Assembly: GCA_964449275.1 (NCBI GenBank)
Contig: CAYVAM010000146.1
Span: forward strand, 1 to 11,273
DNA length: 11,273 bases
Source of the DNA: JAUVZF01 sp964449275
Lineage (GTDB): Bacteria > Planctomycetota > Phycisphaerae > FEN-1346
Direction of reading: 5' to 3'
Shown: positions 6,739 through 11,273 of the stretch, one piece after another
Layout of the letters: every line of letters begins with the position of its first letter
Numbering within the stretch: the stretch's first letter is position 1
Notes under the pieces: model-generated
The model's database searches: none
The model's input: only the letters and a program-made list of their open reading frames with translations
What the model was told of the DNA's origin: nothing
Made by a program: the position numbers and the translations under genes

Positions 6739-6814
6739 GTTGCGGCAATCGCAACTGTACTCTAGCGTGCCCCGCTGCTTCCGCAGCGGGCTCGTGCCGC
6801 CGCTCCTGCGGCGG
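6739..6814. repeat. Cluster of three hairpins, two of them a tandem diverged repeat
   Basis: The 106-bp gap between the antiporter gene and the MbhD/E gene holds three inverted repeats. The first is GTTGCG (6739-6744) with CGCAAC (6750-6755). The second is CCCGCTGC (6771-6778) with GCAGCGGG (6783-6790) around TTCC. The third is CCGCCGC (6797-6803) with GCGGCGG (6808-6814) around TCCT. The last two share the frame GTGCC-stem-YYCY-stem-GGCTCG, so they look like tandem copies of one repeat with compensating stem changes. No T-run follows either one in the operon direction. They could be a dispersed palindromic element that tunes mRNA stability between two halves of an MrpA equivalent. Confidence 0.7.
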
Positions 6815-6827
6815 GCTCGAACGACGT

Positions 6828-8810
6828 TTAGGCCAGCGCCAGAACCGCCACAAGCACCACCAGGCCGATTATCACCCAACTCGCGTACACCGCCACCAGG
6901 CCCGTATGCCAGCCGCGAAGCCGCTGGACCAGCGCATCGCCGTACAGGCCGACCAACCGATACACGTCGAACGCACCGGCCGATGCGTCGCGGAATATCC
7001 ATTCGAGGGAAGGCAGGCGGCGAATCGTCTCGTAAAAATGCGTCCCCGAGACGTGCCACAGTTCATCCGACGAGGCGTCCTCCCCCGCGACGAAGTTGCC
7101 GACGACGCGCACACGCATAGCGCGGCCGTACAGATAGATGAGCAGGCCGATCACGATGCCGACCACGAGCAGCGCCGATGCCGTTGACGGCTGCCACAGA
7201 CCTCTCCCTTCCCTGAGGTTCAGCCCCCACGCCGCCGTGTCGATACCGGTGGCCTCCAGATGCAGACCGGGCAGCGCGTCGGCAGCGGGCAGAATCAGCC
7301 GACCAACCGCCGGGGCGCCCCACACACCCAGGAACACGCACGCCAGCGCCAGGACCACCATCGCGATGGCCATCGGCGCGCTCTCCCGACGCGCATCCGT
7401 CGCCGGCACCGCCGAGCCTTTCGTCCCCAGAAAGACCGAGTGCAGGACCTTGACGAAACTGGCCAGCGTCAGCGCCGACCCGAAGATGGCCGCCACCAGG
7501 CACACCATCGCCAGAGGCGTCCCGGCGCCCAGCGCCCCGTGATAGACGAGCCACTTGGAGACAAACCCGTTCATCGGCGGCACGCCCGAAATCGACAGCG
7601 CCGCGATGACGCAGCAGATGAACGTGACGGGCAGCACCCGGGCCAGACCGCCCAGCCGGTCGAGGTCCATCGTGCCCGTGACCCGCTCGGCCGATCCGGC
7701 CGTCAGGAACAGCGCGCACTTGTAGATCGCGTTGTTGAGCATGTGGAACAGGCCGCCGCAGAAGGCAATCGTCGCAACGCCCTGCTGGATGCCCGTCAAC
7801 CCCCCGGCCGCACGACCAGCCGCCAACACCGACGCCGCAAGACCCATCCCCAGCACCATGTACCCCACCTGGCTGACGGCGTGGAACGCCAGCAGTCGCT
7901 TCAGATTGTGCTGGACCATCGCCATCATCACCGCGAACAGGATCGTTGCGGCCCCGATGATCATCAGCATGCCCGCCAGGTACGTGTTGACGGCAAAAAC
8001 CTCGAACGTAATCCGGGCCAACAGGTAGATGCCAAGCAGTTTGTCGAGCGCGGCCGGCAGCAGCGCAAAGACGGTGGTCGGCGCGTGCTCGCTGGCGGCG
8101 GGAATCCACGTGTGAAGCGGCATGGCCCCCGCCTTCGCCAGCGCCGCCGCCGCCATCAGCAGGTACGCCACAACCGTCAGCGCCCGGTCTGTCGCCTGCG
8201 CGTGCACGCCGCCCATCAACAACAGCGAGTTGACGCCGCCCTGGGCCTGGAACAGGAGCAGCACGCCCAGGAGCAAACACAGGTCCGCAAAGCCGAGCAT
8301 CGCGAACGTCTTCATCGCGCCGGCCCGGCTCTGCGGCTGCCCCAGGCCGATCAGCAGGTACAGCAGGACCGTGGCCACCTCCCACGCCAGGATCAGCACC
8401 AGGAACGTGTTGGCGAGCGCCGCCGCCGCCACGGCCGAAAGCGTCCACAGCACCCATGCGTAATAGACCGGCGCGCGGTCGTGGTCGGCCATCGCGCGGA
8501 CACTATACAGCGTAACCAGCAGCGCGATGCCCGAAGCCGCCAGGACGATCAGCGTTGACAAGCCGTCGGCCCGGAACCGCAGGGCCAGCGTCAGCGGCCC
8601 CAGTTCGATCTGCCCCCCGGGCATCCCGGGAGGCGGAGGAGACCGGAACATCCCGATCGCTTCCCATAGCGTCCAAGCCACGGCCACCACGGCCACCATG
8701 GCCGCAATGCGCCCCAAACTCCTGGGGCTCTTGCGACCGCCCAGAATCCAGGCGGCGTAAACCAAGACCCCGGCAACAAGCGGCACTGAGATGAGCCAGA
8801 TGTAGTCCAT
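6828..8810 (-). CDS. NuoL/MrpA-N-like antiporter subunit of the hydrogenase complex
   Basis: This 660-residue polytopic protein belongs to the proton-conducting transporter family (NuoL, HyfB, MrpA N-terminal part). The ion-path residues are present: E144 in LILAWEVATVL, K226 in ALAKAGAMPLHTWIP, D256-K257 in AALDKLLGIY, H356 and K364 in FHMLNNAIYKC, and K419 in GFVSK. LKRLLAFHAVSQVGY (303-317) is also conserved. After the core come an Ala/Leu-rich linker, a helix near 521-541, a soluble stretch including GTHFYETIRRLP, and a final helix (about 640-659). It occupies the MrpA position before MbhD/E and MrpB-G, and adds a second full antiporter to MrpD. The ATG at 8810 has AGGAG 7 nt before it, made partly from the TAG stop of the large subunit gene 9 bp upstream. 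Whether to call it MrpA-N, HyfB or MbxH-like cannot be settled by eye. Confidence 0.9.
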   Translation of the reverse strand: MDYIWLISVPLVAGVLVYAAWILGGRKSPRSLGRIAAMVAVVAVAWTLWEAIGMFRSPPPPGMPGGQIELGPLTLALRFRADGLSTLIVLAASGIALLVTLYSVRAMADHDRAPVYYAWVLWTLSAVAAAALANTFLVLILAWEVATVLLYLLIGLGQPQSRAGAMKTFAMLGFADLCLLLGVLLLFQAQGGVNSLLLMGGVHAQATDRALTVVAYLLMAAAALAKAGAMPLHTWIPAASEHAPTTVFALLPAALDKLLGIYLLARITFEVFAVNTYLAGMLMIIGAATILFAVMMAMVQHNLKRLLAFHAVSQVGYMVLGMGLAASVLAAGRAAGGLTGIQQGVATIAFCGGLFHMLNNAIYKCALFLTAGSAERVTGTMDLDRLGGLARVLPVTFICCVIAALSISGVPPMNGFVSKWLVYHGALGAGTPLAMVCLVAAIFGSALTLASFVKVLHSVFLGTKGSAVPATDARRESAPMAIAMVVLALACVFLGVWGAPAVGRLILPAADALPGLHLEATGIDTAAWGLNLREGRGLWQPSTASALLVVGIVIGLLIYLYGRAMRVRVVGNFVAGEDASSDELWHVSGTHFYETIRRLPSLEWIFRDASAGAFDVYRLVGLYGDALVQRLRGWHTGLVAVYASWVIIGLVVLVAVLALA

Positions 8811-8819
8811 GCCCGGCTC

Positions 8820-10574
8820 CTAAACCTCCTTGCGCAGGCGGCGCGTCCGCTCCTGGCTGATGCGAACCATATCGTCGAACGTGCCGAACGGCTTGCCCGT
8901 CTCAGCATCCACCAGGCGGGCCATCCGCTCGGTACACGAATAACACGGGTCAATCGACGCCAGCGTGATCGTGACGTCGGCAATGTGCTCCCCGATACAC
9001 GACGACTTGAAGGACGGCAGGTTCATGTATGTCGGGGCACGAATCTTGTGCCGCACGGGCCCCGCCCCGCCATCGCTTCGGACGTAATGGAACGTCTCAC
9101 CACGCGGCGCCTCATAGTGGCCGCACGCCTCGCCCGGCGGGACGTGGCTCACCTCAACCGCGATCGGACCGTCGGGGATCCGGTCAACACATTGCTCGAT
9201 GATCTTCACCGATTCGAAACACTCCAGGCACCGGACGACGGCCTTGGCGAAGACATCGCCCTCGGGCCGCGTGATGACGTCCCAGTCCACCTCCTCGTAC
9301 GCGCCGTGCGGGTCGTCGCGGCGCACGTCGATCGGTACGCCGCTGCCGCGCGCCGCAGGGCCCGCCGCGCCCCAGCGAAGGGCATCCTCGTACGAGAGCA
9401 CCCCGACGCCCTTCAGCCGCGCGTGCAGCACCGGGTCGTCGAGAATCGCGTTGGTGATCAACTCCAGCGGCGCCTTCAGCGAATCGACCGCCTTGCGGAT
9501 CTCCGGGTACATGTCGGCCGGCACGTCGCGCCGCACGCCGCCGATCCGGTTGTTGGCGTAGTGGATGCGGCTGCCGGTAGTAAGTTCCAGGATGTCCATG
9601 ACCGGCTCGCGGTACTTCCACGCCCACATCCAGACGGTGTTGTAGCCGAGGAAGTGGCCGGCCAGGCCGATCCAGAGCATGTGGCTGTGCAGGCGTTCGA
9701 GTTCCGCGACGATGGTCCGCAGGTACTCGGCCCGCGGCGGGGCCTGGATGCCGCAGATATCCTCGACCGCCCGGATGTACGCCCACGGATGGCTGGCCGA
9801 GCAGATGCCGCAGACCCGCTCCACCAGAAACGGCACCTGGTCCCAGGTCAGGCGGCTGGAGAACTCTTCGATGCCGCGGTGGTTGTACGAGGTACGCACG
9901 TCCATATCGACAACCGTCTCGCCCTCGCAGTAGAGTTGAAAGAACTCGGCCTCTTCCTGGAGCGGATGGAACGGGCCGAGGTTGATGAGCGTCTGGCCGG
10001 GCTTCGGGCGCTTCGGCTGTGAGGCAGGCGGCTTCTGCGTTCTCGCCTCGTCGGCGGCCCCGGCCCACTCATTCGTCTCGCGCTTTCCGGTCGGATCGAC
10101 CTTGGGCACGTGGAAATCGCGCCGGAGCGGGTACGCGCCTTCCGGCCAGTCGTCGGCCAGGATCAGTCGCCGCATGTCCGGATGGCCGCGGAACTCCGCC
10201 CCCAGCAGGTCGTGAATCTCGCGCTCGATCCAGTTCGCAGCCGGCAGGTCCTGGCCGACCGAATCGATCTCCATCGCCGGACGGGCCGCCAGCGCCTTGA
10301 GCGTCACGACGTACGTCTCGCTGTCGAAGCACCAGTGGTACAGTATCTCGATGCCGTCGCGGACCTCCAGCCCGGTAATCGTCGCGAGGCGGGCCTTCTG
10401 CTCGGCAAACATGATCCGCGACGCTTCGCGGATGCGGGCCGGGTCCACCCGAACCCAGCCGCGCCTCGGGTTCTGCTCCGTCACCTCGAGCACCATACCG
10501 CCCAGCGCCGTCACGACGCGCGACAGGACGGTGCTCTCAATCTGTTCGCCGGTCACATCCTGGATTTCAGACAT
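8820..10574 (-). CDS. hycE: Group 4 [NiFe]-hydrogenase large subunit, NuoC-NuoD fusion (HycE-like)
   Basis: This 584-residue catalytic subunit has a NuoC/MbhK-like domain (about 1-155, with the signature EREIHDLLGAEFRGHPD near 117-133 and PLRRDF), a hydrophilic linker (about 156-195) and a NuoD/MbhL-like domain. Both Ni-Fe ligand motifs are intact: RVCGICSASH (253-262; C255, C258) and DPCYSCTER (542-550; C544, C547). These cysteines are lost in complex I, so H2 chemistry is expected. After R550 comes a 34-residue tail, close to the 32-residue tail removed from E. coli HycE by HycI, and a HycI-like protease ends this operon. Length matches HycE (569). The ATG at 10574 has GAGG about 9 nt upstream, overlapping the TGA of the small subunit gene. 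It acts at the cytoplasmic face with the small and ferredoxin subunits. HydDB-type phylogeny would be needed to separate group 4d, 4g or another subgroup. Confidence 0.95.
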   Translation of the reverse strand: MSEIQDVTGEQIESTVLSRVVTALGGMVLEVTEQNPRRGWVRVDPARIREASRIMFAEQKARLATITGLEVRDGIEILYHWCFDSETYVVTLKALAARPAMEIDSVGQDLPAANWIEREIHDLLGAEFRGHPDMRRLILADDWPEGAYPLRRDFHVPKVDPTGKRETNEWAGAADEARTQKPPASQPKRPKPGQTLINLGPFHPLQEEAEFFQLYCEGETVVDMDVRTSYNHRGIEEFSSRLTWDQVPFLVERVCGICSASHPWAYIRAVEDICGIQAPPRAEYLRTIVAELERLHSHMLWIGLAGHFLGYNTVWMWAWKYREPVMDILELTTGSRIHYANNRIGGVRRDVPADMYPEIRKAVDSLKAPLELITNAILDDPVLHARLKGVGVLSYEDALRWGAAGPAARGSGVPIDVRRDDPHGAYEEVDWDVITRPEGDVFAKAVVRCLECFESVKIIEQCVDRIPDGPIAVEVSHVPPGEACGHYEAPRGETFHYVRSDGGAGPVRHKIRAPTYMNLPSFKSSCIGEHIADVTITLASIDPCYSCTERMARLVDAETGKPFGTFDDMVRISQERTRRLRKEV

Positions 10575-10584
10575 CTTGCGAGCC

Positions 10585-11016
10585 TCACAAAGTGCTCAGG
10601 GCGGCGGCCGCCCCCGCGATCATCGCTTCCGGCTTCGGCGGACAACCCGGCACGTACGCGATGATGGCGTCCGGGTCGATCTCGCGAATCACCTCGTCCA
10701 CGGGCCGTGCGAAATGGTAGCAGTGACGGAAGATGCCCCCCGTGCAGGCGCACGACCCGATACAGAACACCACGCACGGCTTGGGCGTCTGGTTGTAGAT
10801 TTCCTTCAAACGCGGCGCCGCCTGGCGGGTGCAGCAGCCCGTCACGAGCAGCGCGTCGGCGTGCCGCGGGCTCCCGACCAGCACCATGCCCAGCCGCTCC
10901 ACGTCGTAGCGCGGCGTCAGAAGTTCGAGAACTTCAATGTCGCAGTTGTTGCACGCGCCCACGTTGACGTGGTACACCCACGGCGACCGTTTCAGCCCCC
11001 AGATTCCGAGGCCCAT
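10585..11016 (-). CDS. mbhJ: Group 4 [NiFe]-hydrogenase small subunit (NuoB/MbhJ-like)
   Basis: This 143-residue protein carries the proximal [4Fe-4S] cluster next to the NiFe site. Likely ligands are C22 and C25 in GACNNCDIEV, C89 in IGSCACTGG, and C125 in PGCPPKPEA, the layout of MbhJ/EchC/HycG and NuoB. Additional cysteines at 61-62, 81, 85, 91 and 99 are not assigned. It is short, without the long C-terminal ferredoxin-like extension of HycG (255) and without a signal peptide, which fits a cytoplasmic peripheral arm. The ATG at 11016 is preceded by AAAGGGAAGG. It is the first gene of the operon seen here, 10 bp before the large subunit gene. The upstream region is a short leader followed directly by the heptamer array, so the promoter lies within or beyond the array. 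Confidence 0.93.
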   Translation of the reverse strand: MGLGIWGLKRSPWVYHVNVGACNNCDIEVLELLTPRYDVERLGMVLVGSPRHADALLVTGCCTRQAAPRLKEIYNQTPKPCVVFCIGSCACTGGIFRHCYHFARPVDEVIREIDPDAIIAYVPGCPPKPEAMIAGAAAALSTL

Positions 11017-11043
11017 GCCCTTCCCTTTCTGCCGTCCGCCATC

Positions 11044-11273
11044 TGAAATCTCAAACCTGAAATCTCAAACCCGAAATCTCAAATCTGAAATCTCAAATCT
11101 CAAACCCGAAATCTGAAATCTCAAATCCCAAATCTGAAATCTCGAATCCGAAATCTCGAACCCGAAATCTCGAATCTCAAACCCGAAATCTCAAATCTGA
11201 AATCTCAAATCTCGAATCTGAAATCTGAAATCTCAAATCTCGAATCTCAAATCTCAAATCTCAAATCTGAAAT
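11044..11273. repeat. 7-bp tandem repeat array, consensus YSRAAYC (runs off the window)
   Basis: 32 complete heptamers plus 6 bases follow each other without a single insertion or deletion. The main units are TGAAATC, TCAAATC, CGAAATC, TCGAATC and TCAAACC. The bases AA at positions 4-5 and C at position 7 never change; position 1 is T/C, position 2 C/G, position 3 A/G and position 6 T/C. It starts 27 bp upstream of the hydrogenase small subunit ATG and is much richer in A and T than the genes. No ORF follows it: the period is not a multiple of three and TGA recurs. Such heptamer arrays are, as I recall, frequent between genes in Planctomycetota; function unknown. Confidence 0.95.

Noticed and set aside
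2412..8810. A stand-alone Mrp Na+/H+ antiporter operon next to a separate hydrogenase operon
   Set aside because: The genes are continuous on one strand with overlaps or short gaps on both sides: 9 bp between large subunit and the first antiporter, and an ATGA overlap from mrpG to the ferredoxin subunit. One transcription unit and one complex are more likely.
8820..11016. Respiratory complex I (NuoB and NuoCD)
   Set aside because: The large subunit keeps both CxxC nickel-ligand motifs (C255/C258 and C544/C547) and a cleavable tail, and a maturation protease is present; complex I lacks these. The intact C-terminal motif also argues against the sulfur-reducing Mbx/MBS type.
11044..11273. CRISPR array or a coding heptad-repeat protein
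   Set aside because: Units are 7 bp without spacers, so it is not CRISPR. The period is not a multiple of three and TGA occurs in the frames, so no long coiled-coil protein is encoded.

Overview
The window suggests a GC-rich bacterium, most likely of the Planctomycetota. That placement is an inference from three things: a Gfo/Idh/MocA oxidoreductase of the kind that is abundant in that phylum, a long heptamer intergenic array, and GC-rich hairpin repeats. No RNA gene or universal marker is present to prove it.

Layout. Positions 1-908 (+) hold the 3' end of a Gfo/Idh/MocA-family oxidoreductase. A 220-bp spacer (909-1128) separates it from a convergent, tightly packed minus-strand operon that fills 1129-11016. 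In transcription order the operon encodes: a short [NiFe]-hydrogenase small subunit (10585-11016); a fused NuoC-NuoD/HycE-like hydrogenase large subunit (8820-10574); a NuoL-like antiporter subunit in the MrpA N-terminal position (6828-8810); an MbhD+MbhE fusion, equivalent to the MrpA C-terminus (6050-6721); MrpB (5620-6075); MrpC (5190-5567); MrpD (3551-5185); MrpE (3069-3554); MrpF (2806-3072); MrpG (2412-2813); a two-cluster ferredoxin subunit of HycF/HyfH type (1798-2415); and a HycI-like hydrogenase maturation endopeptidase (1129-1665). Most junctions are short gaps with a Shine-Dalgarno sequence, or overlaps of the ATGA/GTGA type. Upstream of the operon, 11044-11273, lies a phase-perfect array of 7-bp repeats that runs off the window.

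How the genes work together. Both Ni-binding CxxC motifs of the large subunit are intact, so this is a group 4 membrane-bound, energy-converting [NiFe] hydrogenase and not complex I or the sulfur-reducing Mbx/MBS relative. Electrons probably enter from reduced ferredoxin through the two [4Fe-4S] clusters of the HycF-like subunit, pass the proximal cluster in the small subunit and reduce protons at the NiFe site. The energy would drive ion movement through the Mrp-type membrane arm. The endopeptidase probably removes the 34-residue tail of the large subunit after nickel insertion.

Notable points. The Mrp module is complete and in canonical A-B-C-D-E-F-G order, but A is split in two. There are two full antiporter-type subunits. 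The NuoH/HycD/MbhM membrane anchor expected in every group 4 hydrogenase is not in the window. I did not find a wholly unknown system; the unusual element is the architecture of this hydrogenase-Mrp supercluster and the repeats around it.
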